A stretch of 64,000 nt of DNA from Scytalidium lignicola (GCA_002812745.2 NCSJ02000222.1:1-64000), one strand, 5' to 3'; positions 12,872 through 24,919 are shown, counted from the first letter of the stretch. Numbers and translations: made by a program. Notes: generated by a model from the letters alone, not told the origin.

Positions 12872-14872
12872 ATGACCTCATTATCCTCAAATTCCCAATA
12901 CCAATACACTCCCCTCCCCTTCCCAGATTCAATCCGCATCCTCGAACTCCTCCCTTCTTCCTCCCCCTCATCCCCTCTACAAGTCCGTCTCATCACAACC
13001 ACCCTATCCCAAATAGACCACGACATCATAGACCACTACACAGCCCTCTCCTACGTCTGGGGCGACGCCACTCTCCAGCGCTCCATCTCCATCGACGGGA
13101 AACCCTTCAACATAACCGCGAGTCTGGAATCAGCACTCCGCTCCCTCCGCGATGAAACCCGCGCCCATCGAATCTGGGCCGACGCGATATGCATCAACGA
13201 AGAAGACATCCTGGAGCGGAACACGCAGGTCGCGCAGATGGATGGCATCTACAAACATGCGATGCACACGGTGATTTACCTCGCTCCGGAACTGACCCCT
13301 GAACGGGAGGAGATCTTCCGGACTGTGTTGGATTGTCAAGGGCTTCAGGGACGACGACCGGGGCAGGAGACGATCGATAGGGTTATTGAGCTTGCGGAAG
13401 GGTATTTACTGCAGCTACCGTGGTTCCGTCGCGTTTGGATCTTCCAGGAATTAATCCTCTCGAGAGATCCGTGGGTGCAATGTGGTTCGTTGAGGGTTAG
13501 GTGGGATGAACTTTGTGGGTTTCTGCTCAAGTTGAATCCTCCCGGGTATAAACTCGAGCGGCCTGGGTTGAGGATGTTGGATGGGATGGATTATTCCAGT
13601 CGGGGAAGTAATGCGGGGGAGTTGTTTGATTTGTTGCTTGCGAGGAGGGGGTTGGGGGCTACGGATGCAAGGGATGTGGTGTTTGCGCATTTTGGAGTCG
13701 CGACGGATAGGCNTTTTTTGGAAGAGGTGGGTTCCGGTTGATTATGCGGCGGCTGTGAGTCGGGTTTATGGCGAGGTTGCGGTTTTTGCGTTGGGGAAGG
13801 TTGGGCCTAAGATGTTTGTTTGAGNTGTTTGGATGATTATGATTATGATGATTATGATGTGGTGGAGGGACAGAGACAGGGGAGGAGGGAAGGATTGGTT
13901 TCTTGGGCTCCGGATTGGAGTCGGGCTGCAAGTCATTCTGTTAGGATGTATGTTGATAATGCGTGGAACCGGAAAGCTCTTGATGCGGAGAAGTATTACT
14001 TCATCACGGAGCACCCAAGGATGGTAGCATTCTTAGGTTATGATGTTGATGTTGTGAGAGATGTGAGTTTGGTGCTGCCTGATCCGGGGAGTCTGAGTTT
14101 GAAGATTGAGGAGAGAAGGGCGTATCAGGATGCTATTAAGGCGTTGAGAGCGCTTTATGCAAGAAACGGAGGGTCGTATGCTTCTGGTGATGAGAATGGG
14201 CAGTATACGCATATTACTATCAAGGGGAAGGAAGAAGAAGAGGAGCATACGAGGCTTTGTCGTATTGCATGGGACGAGTGGCTGCACATATTTAGCACGG
14301 AGTTGCCTTCATCTTCCTCCTCTTTTAAAGCAGAAGCCCTCGAGTCAAATTCTCGCTTTGTGGAATTCTTCAAGGAATGGATCATCACTCGCTCTCAACG
14401 AAAGAAGCTCTTTATAGGACAAGATTCTCAGGGCCTGGAATCTCAAATGTGGACTTACCTTTTCCCACCAGACGGTCTCTCAACCTCCTTAACTAGACGT
14501 CGTTTGGCAACAACATTGAAAGACCGGATTGCTATCGTTCCAGCGCAAGCTCGAGCAGGAGATTTGGCTGTTTACATCCCTGGCAGCGACGTGTGCTATT
14601 TGCTTCGAGAGGTGTCCAGAGATAGTAGTGGCAAAGTGCCCATTGAAGAAAGGAAAGCAGAACTGAATCGTAGGATCAGGGAGGAGTTCAAGGAGCGGAG
14701 CCCGCAGACGAGACAGCCTAAGAAGCCGTATGTAGATTCGTTCAAGGAGTTGTTTGAAAAGGAGGAAGTGCCTACTGGGTACTTTGAAATGGTTGGAGAG
14801 TGTTATGTTGAAGGGGAAATTGGATGGGCTGTTAATGGGGAGTTTGGACATAGGATTTTTGCATTGGTTTGA
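12872..14872 (+). CDS. HET-domain (heterokaryon incompatibility) protein
   Basis: Cytoplasmic HET-domain protein of the kind that acts in allorecognition and programmed cell death. About 666 aa are encoded without introns if two one-base frame slips are bridged. The HET core is clear: YTALSYVWGD (residues 56-65), HRIWADAICINEEDILERN, MDGIYKHAMHTVIYLAPEL and LPWFRRVWIFQELILSRDPW. The distal half carries LVSWAPDWS, KDRIAIVPAQARAGDLAVYI and a closing FEMVGECYVEGEIGWAV, the usual C-terminal signature of large HET proteins. The frame changes by one base at each of two ambiguous bases, N 13713 (beside a T run) and N 13825, and family similarity continues across both. I read the gene as intact with assembly errors; a true pseudogene is the alternative. 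Codon use shifts from C-rich at the 5' end to G/T-rich in the middle. Confidence 0.85.
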
Positions 14873-15907
14873 TATGGACGTGAATATCATGCGCTCAATA
14901 GAGCTGTTTCTAGCATCGAAGGGGTTCCCTTATGTTAAGTTTATAGCAGGAAGTACAACAATCTAAAATTAAAATGACTACTTTTCTTTCAACCAGCAAA
15001 TCAAAAGTTGAATTATATGTTAAATATGTCGAACTCTCTAGGCATCCGGCAGGAGAAGNAAAAAAAGGGGGCCTCACCTTCAACTAGCGACAAAACCATC
15101 TTTTCTACATAACCCCAAAATAAGCAACTTCTGTGCAACACAACAAGCGCCGTTATGGTATAATGGTCAGGTCAAATTGTGTTCTAAGCAAGGAAATGGG
15201 ATATAAGTCTAATGTCTTACAAGTGTGGGATATTAGTAGAGATGTAGGCTTATAATGTAAATCTATAAGGCGCGATGTCACTTCTACCTTATTTTTTGCT
15301 TTCTTTTTCTTGTATTATTTCTTTTGTTTGTATGAAGATGGTAAGCATATTCCTTTTCTTCTTTCTCTTTTGGGTTATACTGGGTGGAATGGCAAGGCTT
15401 GAAGTTTAATCGACAGAGAAACCTGATCTTAAAGTGATTTTATACTTCGAAACTTCAAACGTGGAATTTAAATCTTGTGATGAATTTACCTCCTTCCCAT
15501 TAATCCACCAAATACGTCACCGCAAAAACCTATTAACATAAAATGTTAGCCCTCCACAAAAAGATTTAAACTTAAAACTAACTACCTTTTCTAACTCTTA
15601 CCTACGGCAGTTTTAGGCGATAGATGCCTGGTACGCAGCGGCTGACTTCATTCGCCACATCTGGATTATATAAAACTTACTTTTCCAAACTGATATTTTA
15701 TCTTACAATGCCTCACTTTCAACTTCATGATGTCTGTTTCTTCAAATTCCTGATCTTTTATATACTCTGATCTTGATATGTGCGTCCTATTTAAATTTAC
15801 CCAAAGATTAGATTATACGCATCCTCGAGATTTGGATGAAGGAGGGGCATTAATCATATAGAAGCGACTCTTATGAGAGGTGTTTTATTGTATGCTGGAC
15901 ATGAGCA
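14873..15907. other. Intergenic spacer with a tRNA-like sequence
   Basis: No protein gene seen. It contains one tRNA-like element (listed separately) and otherwise AT-rich sequence; N at 15059 adjoins an A run. Confidence 0.5.
15147..15273 (+). repeat. tRNA-like / SINE-like element with complementary ends
   Basis: The 5' part (GCGCCGTTATGGTATAATGG) resembles the first 20 nt of a fungal tRNA and holds an A-box-like TGGTATAATGG at 15156-15166. The 3' end ATAAGGCGC can pair with the 5' end (GCGCC then TTAT). The interior does not fold as an obvious cloverleaf and lacks a good B box (GGTTCGANTCC), so it is not a functional tRNA gene. A decayed tRNA or a tRNA-derived SINE are both possible. Confidence 0.35.
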
Positions 15908-17203
15908 ATGGCTCCCCCTCATCGCAGATCGTGTCTTAACTGCGTCAAATCCAAGCGAAAGTGTGATTTAGCTACCCCTCGATGCCAACGTTGCGCCTCT
16001 AGAAATTTCGACTGCAACTATGCAGGAGTCGAAGATGAGACGAGAAGCTCAGAACATTCCGAAACTACCTCGGGTGAATCCAGCTGGAGTGGCGCAACTT
16101 ATCATGAAGTTATGGACCTCCCTTCTCAACCAGAAGTTAATCTAAATACTGGAAGCTCGGTTTTAGATCAGAATGACTGGACTTTAGACGACCCCTTAGC
16201 TACTATGCAAATGAACCTGGATGGTGGAATCGAGCTACCGCTCACGGAAGAAGATTCCCCATCTTGGGCCAATCTTACAGTTACAAACATTATTGATGAG
16301 TTTATTGATACAGACCGTATAGTCTTCGAGCCTGAAGACGACTATGTGATCAGCGGCGACATCCACATGGAGCGGGTGAGGTTTGGAATTGACCACCTGA
16401 AGAGATATCCAAAAATGTTTTGCCACCATGCGCAGACTCCTTTCATTCACAAAAAGTTATATTCCGAACGAACTCCAGTTGTTATCCAAGACGCACTTAG
16501 TGCATGTGCCCTTTACGCAACTAAGAACAGGCAAAATGAAGCACTCGTGTTTGGAGACATCAGCAAGAAAGCCAATGAGCTAGTTAACCGCACAACTCCA
16601 TTTCATTCTCCGATGGACTTGCTGGCCTCCACTCAAGCATTAATCTTGTACCAGATTATCAGATTACTGGACGGGGATATCCGACAAAGGGCAGATGCTG
16701 AATCCTGTGAGCCGATTCTCATTTCCTGGAGCGAGCAACTGGTAGGAAAGATCAGGCCCTTGAGATCCCCAAACTTAGCTGGGAATTGCTCCACAGCAGA
16801 TGCCTGTATATCAACCTTGTCGTGGCAACACTGGGTCCTTGAAGAGAGTGTTAGGCGTACCGCTTTAACTTCTTACATGCTCCAAGGTCTATACTCGTTT
16901 TTCAAGGTCGGATATGACACTGTCTCCGGTAAAATCAACAAGCTTTGTTTTACCGCACAGGATGCTCTTTGGAATGCTCCCTCAGAGTTTTACTGGAGAA
17001 AAGCTCTAGATGAAAACAACCATTTCGAGATCATATTGAGCAATTGGGATGTGGCTACCAAAGGAGCATTTCCTCATGATTTCGATGACCTCGGCGTGCT
17101 CATGTTTGCTATCTACAAGGGAATTGACGATGTGGCTAAGTGGCTTGGAGAAGAAAATCTCCCTAAGTATGGGTTGGATAAACAGAGTCTCATGCTTCAG
17201 TAA
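15908..17203 (+). CDS. Zn(II)2Cys6 transcription factor
   Basis: Fungal binuclear zinc-cluster regulator, intronless, 431 aa. The cluster is at the N-terminus with Cys9, Cys12, Cys19, Cys26, Cys29 and Cys36 (CX2CX6CX6CX2CX6C), preceded by basic HRR and containing VKSKRK between the second and third Cys. An acidic, Ser/Thr-rich linker (residues 42-115) follows. The rest is helical and lacks a recognisable fungal_trans motif by eye, although LLASTQALILYQIIRLLDGD resembles the transcription-factor superfamily region seen in regulators next to metabolic genes. ATG 15908 puts the zinc cluster 9 residues in; an out-of-frame ATG lies at 15901. The target is unknown, but it is the plus-strand neighbour of the minus-strand oxygenase genes. 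Confidence 0.9.
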   Translation: MAPPHRRSCLNCVKSKRKCDLATPRCQRCASRNFDCNYAGVEDETRSSEHSETTSGESSWSGATYHEVMDLPSQPEVNLNTGSSVLDQNDWTLDDPLATMQMNLDGGIELPLTEEDSPSWANLTVTNIIDEFIDTDRIVFEPEDDYVISGDIHMERVRFGIDHLKRYPKMFCHHAQTPFIHKKLYSERTPVVIQDALSACALYATKNRQNEALVFGDISKKANELVNRTTPFHSPMDLLASTQALILYQIIRLLDGDIRQRADAESCEPILISWSEQLVGKIRPLRSPNLAGNCSTADACISTLSWQHWVLEESVRRTALTSYMLQGLYSFFKVGYDTVSGKINKLCFTAQDALWNAPSEFYWRKALDENNHFEIILSNWDVATKGAFPHDFDDLGVLMFAIYKGIDDVAKWLGEENLPKYGLDKQSLMLQ

Positions 17204-19242
17204 ATATTAATACCAATAACGGCAAACTTTCTGTTTACTCAATTCTCAGGCTGGTATTCACCAGTCAGATATTTATGTCTTCATACATCATCCACGCTAG
17301 TTAGTTATTGTGCATGCATTCAATTACACAAGTGAATGTGCAAAGATTCTCTTCCCTTGAAAACAGTTTGTGCTCTTTGTTCATATTCACTATCGACCAT
17401 GCTGTCTATATAAAGCTTTCTGCCTTCGAGTATCCATCATGATTTAACAACAATATACATCCTAGGTTAAGCTAACAGTTCTACTGTACTCCGGAGGAAG
17501 AGATTACCTGGAAATGATAATTGACCAGATCTTTATCAGCGCATTTACATGGGGAAAATAAGTTCTCAAATTACGTTACATTAGATTTGGAAGGTCAACT
17601 AAATCAAGAACAACCTGTGATTTACAACATTTACACGAGACTCATCTCTTGAAGGATGAAAGTCACAACTCCAACACCAATACCACGAAACTATGGACTA
17701 ACAGGAGAACCGAACCGGACTCCCACGGAGTGAGCAACAGTGACGCGATGAAGTTGCAGCACGGGAGACGGGAGGAACAGGCGCCCAGCAATATTACCAA
17801 AGAAAGCTTGAGATCTAGAAAAAGCCCAGAGCTCCAGTATCGAGTAGGAGAGAAAGAACCCAGGGCCAAAGCACAATCAATGAAACCTGAGCCTAAAGAT
17901 GAGATGTTGTTCAAGTTCAAGCCTGAGTCTACACCAGGTGAAGGATGGGACCTTGACCAACTAACTATTTACGACATTGATGATTTCGAATCCAAGATTA
18001 CGCACAACCAATATTTGCTGCAGAGGCCGGTACTTCCTCTTAAACCAGACTGTTTGCATTGGCTCGTAGGTCTGATAATACCTAATGATATCTCTGAGGG
18101 TTGATTTTCCTTTTTCATTCTCCTCAGAAGTAAATTTGCCCTCTGGGAAGATATCCATGACAGGCTCCAGCAACCGCTGGCGACAGAGAAGCCGCTGTTT
18201 TTCCTGAAATGGTGAGCTGGCTCTTTCTCCTTTACAAGGAGGTTAGCCGCAAGTGTTTGGGTATAGCACTTGTCATCGAATAATCTATATAGCCTCGCTC
18301 CAAAGCGAATCTTGGCTCACCGAGCTGGGGATATCTACTCGATTGGTAGATAACCCATGGCAAGCGACTGCACATGTTCTATGAGCATGAGTCCTTGTAT
18401 CTCTCATTGCATCCCGAACTCGATGCACCAAATTTGTCAATCATGAATAGTGCCGGGAATGCGAACACGAAATTCACAATCCCATATCCCAGGGAAGCAA
18501 GTAGAGCCGCTCTCACAGTTGCACTTGCTTCTACAAACACTGTGGATGAATAGAAGGCAATAATGTTAAGTCTTATTTGATCAAATTTTCATGATCAGAT
18601 AACTGTTCTACATTTTAATTCTTTGAGGGGCTTTACTACAAAGCTGTTAGCTGATGAAAACTACCATTGATGTTACACTGCCCCTTCGAATACGAAAAAC
18701 TATAACTAATTTTGTAAGTCAAGTTACGTATGTTGATCTAGCAACCATCTCATGTTCTACAACCAGTTGCGAATAGACAGATCTCAGGCAGCTCGAACCT
18801 TATAGTAGCGCAAGCAGGACATCGATTCAAAGGCATTACGATATCTATTTTTCTTCATCAACTAACGAGGAGATTTTGCATTTTTGTTAGTAAATTCAAG
18901 GAATATCTAAGGACAAAGATATTTACCAGGACAGAAATATATCAGTAAAGCTAGTGGAACAGCTGGGGATGACGGGGATGATAGTGGGGTTGGAGCGTAT
19001 TGAATAAGCTCACGAAATATTTCAATAGCTGACTATGTTTTTATTGCAATATTTCTGAAACATTTTGTTAAATTATTTTCATGGCAATGATCGAAATAAC
19101 TACCTTCTGCTGCTTGTGACTGACAATTTTTTGAGGTGGTTTTTACCCTTGAACTCCCCCCCCTTTTATTATTTTCGACCTTGATATGNAAAAGAAAACT
19201 GACAATATTATTAACTTTCAAATCATATCCTTTTAAATTTAG
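17204..19242. other. Degenerate spacer with a transporter relic
   Basis: No intact gene. Besides the sugar-transporter fragment at 18427-18570, the 17649-18104 region is open on the plus strand for 151 codons but has no ATG for its first third and no family resemblance. N at 19189 adjoins an A run. Confidence 0.5.
18427..18570 (-). pseudogene. Relic of an MFS sugar transporter
   Basis: The minus strand reads [20 protein letters not shown] followed by [20 protein letters not shown] and FMIDKFG, about 48 codons. This is the segment around TM7-TM8 of fungal MFS sugar transporters, where the family usually reads near FYSSTIFVEAG...ALLASxGFGxVNFVFAxPA...IDTFGRR. Reading stops soon after KFG, where the family continues with GRR, and nothing recognisable precedes it. 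No intact transporter remains on either side, so this is a gene fragment. Whether it lost its flanks by deletion or arrived as a piece is not visible. Confidence 0.75.
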
Positions 19243-20386
19243 TTACATATTAACAGTCTCCTCATCCTCAACCCCAAACAACACCCGCATCGGATCCTGA
19301 TACTCATAAAACCCAAGTGAAGGACGACAGATACCATATCCTAACAGTCGTTGAGCTTGTGGTGACAAACGCTTAGCTTTCTCGGGGGGAACCATCAGGT
19401 ACTGGTTCTCAGCCTGTCGGTAGATTGGCTTGCATAGGAATATTCCCACCGTTTCCCGGGCTTCGTCACTATAAATAAATTAATACAAAAAAAATCGTTA
19501 ATCTTATCGGGATTCAAAACCACATAATCAGGGGGTTGTGTGAATGAGAAAAAAAATTGGAGCTTAGTTACGTGGTAATATTTCCTCCTCCAGCGTGATA
19601 CAAATTTCCCACGAAAATGAAAGCATCTCCCGGGTTCAACTCCGCAGGAATGGCTTCCTCATCTAGCGGACATCTTTCGGGGCCCCAAAGATGAGATCCT
19701 GGAATAGCTATCGTTGCACCATTCTCCTTGGTGGTCTTGGTCAACGCCGTCACGCAGCCCAACATCATCGGCATATCAATATTTCGAGTATGATAGTCTC
19801 TTTTTTATTCCCTTTGAAGTCAGCTTCCCCTTTTTTTCTATCTTCCTAATTTCCAAGACACATGATAAGAAGAAGAAGCAATTGAAGCTCATACGAACCC
19901 ATCATCTCGGTGCAAGACCTGCTGTCTACCTCCCGGGTTAACTCTAAACCCTACTGTGGACGAAATAATGGGTTTCCCGGTGTCCGTGATCTGCTTCTGG
20001 CCATGCCAATGAGTGAACGTGGAGGAAATCATCCTATTCGCAATATTAATATAGGTAGGGTTACAAGCCAGTTCGACGCAGGCATCTGATTTTGCCAGGA
20101 GCCCAGTGGCACGTTGGGTTGTGTGAGGGAAGAAGCCAGAGGGATCGATGCGGTCTGTGTCAAAGTATGGTTTTAGATCACTCTGGATCTGAGCGGCATG
20201 TTCTTTTGTGATGATATTCTCGACTATTACGCCGCCATCGCGCTCGATGATGGAGATCAGGAGGTCGGTTGTTGTTGCGGGATCATTGGCATCGCAGCGG
20301 GTTAGAGTTGGTTTCACGGGTGGAGATTGTGCTTTTGACTCTGGGGATTGAATCGAGAAGAGGTTCTTGATAAATTGAAACGCCAT
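19243..20386 (-). CDS. Phytanoyl-CoA dioxygenase (PhyH) family oxygenase
   Basis: Non-haem Fe(II)/2-oxoglutarate oxygenase of the fungal PhyH group, which includes secondary-metabolite enzymes of the FtmOx1 type. Exons on the minus strand are 20386-19899, 19799-19572 and 19468-19243, giving 313 aa. Likely metal ligands are His159 and Asp161 in VLHRDDG and His231 in NLYHAGGGN. The segment KENGATIAIPGSHLWGPERC and the 2OG-side motif IYRQAENQYLMVP are typical. Intron 1 needs the uncommon donor GTTCGT; the stronger-looking GTATGA 4 nt downstream would break the frame, whereas the chosen junction gives HRDDGDYHTRNID as in relatives. The substrate is unknown. It lies in a minus-strand run with a regulator, a FAD monooxygenase and an MFS transporter. 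There is no obvious peroxisomal targeting signal (the C-terminus is EETVNM). Confidence 0.88.
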
Positions 20387-21381
20387 GATGTGCAGGATAT
20401 CTTTTAGTATTGAAAAAGTTGAAAAACTGTAATTTGTCTAATAGAGACCTAGTTTGAAAGCTGTTTTAGAGAGAATAAGAGATGTATGTCATGAAACAAC
20501 CAAAAAGAATCCCATCCACAAAGATGATAACTGTTAAACAAACAAGCTTATCTAACATATATCTCGGGGCAAACTAGAAATCCAAGCAGTCTAGCAAAAT
20601 CTTAGCTTCATATCTAATCCCATCACGGCTCCTAAATGGAGAAGAGATCATTCATTGGCCAAGGGGTCAACAATCCCAATCTGGAAAGAAAGAGCAGTCT
20701 TTGATGACGTCTTTTGAAGTTCTTCATCCCACTGCTGTAGTTATTAAAGAGCACAACAACGAAAGGAGTGTTCCTATAGGAAGCTCCCAAGCCCCCTCCT
20801 TTGCCGTCCTTAGAAACGCTACCAGAGATGCAGGAGATCGATCTGATCTGCTGAGGATTTTGTAGGGTAATTGGATGCTTTTGAGTACCCCTTATGGCTT
20901 GGGACTTGTATTCGTGAGTTGGCTTGCATTTGCATACAACAGGAGGATAGACCTCCTTAATTGGGGAAGGGGAAAAAGGTGAGGGGTCGTTGGTTATCTT
21001 ATCTCCTCTCCTTCCCCGCAATGCGTTATCTACAGTACGACAGCAGAATCACCGAATTTCAAGTCTTGACATTCTTCCTCTTCTTCCTTTATATATCTTA
21101 TTAGAAGTGCTGGTTGTTTAACATCTAAAAGCAGCTGCCAAATATATTTCCTTACCTTAGTCATCTTAATACTAATCCAAATATTTTGAACTACTTATAA
21201 TAACAGTTCTCTGCTTCCTTTCACAGAGATAAAACGTCATAAACTATACATAAAAGCCATTACCAACCCCAGTACCCCCCAAAATTTATCTCCAGTCGAA
21301 AGAAGTAGATACTCCGCAATAGAGACAGACCGGAGGTAGATTCAATCCGGTCCAGAAATATCCCTGAAGCAGCAGAATTCT
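20387..21381. other. Intergenic spacer
   Basis: A 129-codon minus-strand frame at 20632-21021 begins at TTG, has no internal family motif and is not supported as a gene. Otherwise promoter of the PhyH gene and 3' region of the C2H2 regulator. Confidence 0.5.
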
Positions 21382-24289
21382 TTACCGATGACAAAGCCCA
21401 ATCCATTTATCCATAACCTCTTCCATCTCAAAACTGATTCCCCATTGCGCACTCAAACACCGAAACAGCTTCTGCATGGAATTTAACTCGTACAGCAGAT
21501 TCCTGCTGATACCGATGTGCTTATTCCTATGCTTATCTCCTTCCAGTGCGCTTCCAACCCCCAAATTGAGGCAACTATCTGAAATAAATCCCCTGGTCTC
21601 TGACTGGGTGGAAGTTGGAGATAATTCTGAGGATGATGATGACGCTGAGGATGATAATCCGTCATTAGGATCTTCATTATGAGATAACAACACTTCCTTC
21701 CATTCTACTTCGCTCGGGAGATTAAACTGCGTGAGTCCACCAAGACACAACACAACATACACCGTTGCAGCGGCGAATAATGAGGTGGGAATATGCGTAA
21801 CGTGTGCTCTTCCACGTGGTAACTGCTCGATCATCTCCTGGATCGCAATAGCGTGCAGCAATGCCCGTCTTGCATTATCCGTAGCTGCCCATCTGATGAG
21901 ATCCAGCTCGTTCTTAGTCATCTCAAGTTCTCCCTCACCTCCACTTCCTGCCCAAATATACTGGGCTATGCCATATCGAGAACACACGTTCTTGCATAGT
22001 ATGGAGGAATCAACGCAAATATCGAGACATATACCGTGCCAGCGGAGCAGGAGCTCAAGCTTTTCAGCCGAAAAGAGATGTTGGCTTAAGGAAATAATGT
22101 GGTGCATTTTAACTAAGGCACGGCGGATCTCAAATATAGGAGGGACACCAACTGCCGGGCCTAGATCATCGTCTGAGCTATCTGATACGAAGGTTTGTAG
22201 GCCTTCTAGGACCACGCGGAGAGATAGGGCAGTGAAGGCCGTTGTCTCTAAGGGGGTAGGTATGCCAGAATAATCCGTGGGTTGGAAGAGTGAATGGAAG
22301 ATAGCGCGGAAAGAGGTGATGGAGGTTTTGTTTGGAGAGGATTTCTCTGAGTTCATGACTGTTAACCATTCGTCTGCTGAATTGGCTTCAAATAAAGCGT
22401 CGCTGCAGGGTAAGCCGAGCCTGTTGGCTGCGTGACGGATGGAGGTTGGCCGACCAAACATGCGGCCCATCAAACCATCTACAGTATAATGTCCCAGCAG
22501 AGCTCTGAGCTGGATTTGTTTGGCAGCCCAAACACGCCATTGGTAGTCTTTGGTTGCTTCCGGGTCGTTCAAAGATGGAAGGTGATCAAGTGAGTATGGT
22601 TCACTGTCGAACATGCCGCAATGTCGTGCCCAGAAGAATCCAAGCGCGTGGAAAGCTTGGCTCGTAGTACGTATTTCCCTATTCTGTGAAGTGTCAGCCC
22701 AGAAATTTGAAAATACCGATAAACATTGGAGAGCTGTACCCTGGACAATGCGCCATATATTTGTCCCAATAGTGCCGCGAGGACCAGCTGGACCCCTTTA
22801 CAGGCATCATAGGGTCCACGATGAGTAATTAGCTTTTCCCACTAAAGTACCCATTAGTCTCAATTCAATTTTAATAAATAAATACTGTGAAGAGAGCCAT
22901 ACTGATGTTGCGACAGCAATATGTGCAAGCCTCCACAAAACTTCTCCCTATTTTCCAAGTTAGTTTGCATTCCACACTATTCGGGACCGCAAAACATCGA
23001 GCTAACCTTGGCAATCGAATCCTTAGGCCCACGATAGAGAGATCCAATCGCAATGGCATTCAGTAATAAAGGCTGGGTACAGTCTCTAAAGACGAATGTT
23101 GCCCGATGCAAGATAGGGAAGGTAGGGATGAAGCGAACGAAGAACATATGTAGGCACTCGTCGAGAAACATGGACGTAATAGACGTTGCTTCCACGGCGG
23201 CAGTTACACTTGAGGACTAAAAATAGAAATAAGAAACAAGATTAACTATGGCACAAATAAAAAAAAATNNAAAAAATGGGCATGTGATATGGGACGAAAT
23301 GATACGTACCAAACTAGCCACCATTCTACTAACATCGTCCACAGCTCTACTATTCCCTCCGCGAGGAATAGCATCTATTGAACTACCCCTATCACGCGAC
23401 GAATTGGGCGTCTGAAATTGCACATCATCTGCACTACATGTGCCTATACTCTCTTTGTGATTTACCTTGTGATTCTCGTTCCACTCGAAATTGTTCAAGT
23501 CATAAGCTTCGCTTAATGGAAAGGTGAGAGGCATTGACATTGGCATCGCCAGCCACGGATTCGTGTTGCTTGTATCAGGAGCTACAATGGTTTGGAACAA
23601 GACCTCGGAGTCGGGCCAGATAAGGTCAAAGTCTATGTCTCCGGTCAAGGGCGGAACATCGGAGAGAGGCATAGGTGGTGTTGATGTGGATTGCCTTATG
23701 CTTGTGCTCATGTCGGTGGTAGATGTAGCTATAGATTGGTATTGGGTCGGAGATTGCAATTGCTGATCCCAGACCGAGCTGAGATCGTGAACCTCATCAG
23801 TAGTAGGTGTGCCTGCGCTCGGCATCGAGACGGGAGTTGTGATGGCGGCTTCTGGGGTAGAACGTGTTGATTTGGAGGACTGCTTGACAGTTATACTGGA
23901 GAATTGTATGGGCGAAACATCTCCTTTATGATCTGTATCGCTAGATTTGTTAATATCATCGTGATTGTGATGTTTCCGAGAATGTAATTTCTCGTGGCGC
24001 GAAAGGGAATCTTGTCGCCCAAAGGCACGACGACATATTTCGCATGAGAAAGGTCGCGAGCCGGTGTCTAAAGTTTCCCGGTCAGTCTCATTATCTTTGC
24101 TCTAGGTCTGATATAAAGGAATCAGATTCTTCTTACGGCTTCGTTCGTGCCTCTGTTGGAAAGCAAGAATAATTCATTTAGTAAATAGTTTTGTTGGATG
24201 TGCAATCGCGTTCAATCGGTTCAACGTACCCTCAGATGTTCCCCCTTAGAGAAGGATTTTTGACAAAATTTACACTCCATCGCAACCAT
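21382..24289 (-). CDS. C2H2 zinc-finger / fungal_trans transcription factor
   Basis: Nuclear activator with two N-terminal C2H2 fingers and a C-terminal fungal-specific regulatory domain (PF04082 type). Seven minus-strand exons are 24289-24230, 24152-24137, 24067-23310, 23216-23007, 22947-22903, 22841-22740 and 22683-21382; all phases close, giving 830 aa. Finger 1 uses Cys6, Cys9, His22, His26; finger 2 uses Cys34, Cys37, His50, His54 (CX2CX12HX3H each), joined by TGSRPFS. A Ser/Thr-rich acidic linker runs to about residue 270. The regulatory domain contains FLDECLHMFFVRFIPTFPIL, GEVLWRLAHIAVATSWEKL, THRGPYDACKGVQLVLAALL and ALGFFWARHCGMF. Exon 2 is a 16-nt microexon inside finger 1. The intron between exons 3 and 4 holds an NN pair in an A run. 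It lies between, and on the same strand as, the PhyH oxygenase and the FAD monooxygenase, which suggests a local regulator. Confidence 0.92.
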
Positions 24290-24919
24290 TTTGCTTCAAT
24301 TTGACTCAACTCATGAAATCCTTATCCCCCAGAACAGTTATTCAATGAATCATCTTCCCCGGATTTTCCAGGAGGGGGTTACAAGCTTCAGCACACGTGA
24401 TGCGGGGAATGAAGGAATCTGGCCCCGTCGGAGGTAAATCTAGGGCCGAGACCGACGGATCTGTGTTCAGCCGACCCAAAAAACCTCATTCGCCCTCCGT
24501 CAATTCTTCGCTAGGCGGGAAGACCTCTGCCTATTGGACATGAGAGAGGAGCTAGAATAGTTTGCGGCATTGGAGGAAGAGCAGTGCGAAAATGTTCATG
24601 TACGTCACTTGAACTCGCCCGAATCCCCGAGAGCAGATTCTGCGTATTGAGGCTCTCACCATCATTAAGCTTCTCGGGCCAAGATTATATACAAGGATGT
24701 TGTCCACTTAAAATCCTTCATTCTCCTAAAACGGAGATAATTGTAAAAGTGGTTCAAATGGCGTATGGGGTCCGAGGGGATAGAACCAGCTAGCCAGCGA
24801 AATATACACNAAAAAAAAATGCTAATTCATAAGCTATTTACACTTGTCTCTAATAATGGAAATGCCCATCAAGCAAAAATTGATAGGATACCGGTACAGT
24901 ACAGTATTAGCATCCCGGT
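24290..24919. other. Intergenic spacer
   Basis: Promoter of the C2H2 regulator and 3' region of the FAD monooxygenase. It contains a GTACAGTAC motif near 24896 and N at 24810 next to an A run. A tRNA-like T-arm near 24770-24790 was considered and rejected. Confidence 0.5.

Noticed and set aside
17649..18104. 151-codon plus-strand frame
   Set aside because: It opens with TTG, has no ATG for the first 33 codons, shows no family motif and lies beside a decayed transporter on the other strand.
20632..21021. 129-codon minus-strand frame
   Set aside because: It begins at TTG, has no conserved motif and no supporting splice structure.
24765..24795. Minus-strand tRNA (T-arm-like GGGGATAGAACC)
   Set aside because: The loop would be 9 nt, TTCRANY is missing, and no D arm or anticodon arm is found within 100 nt.
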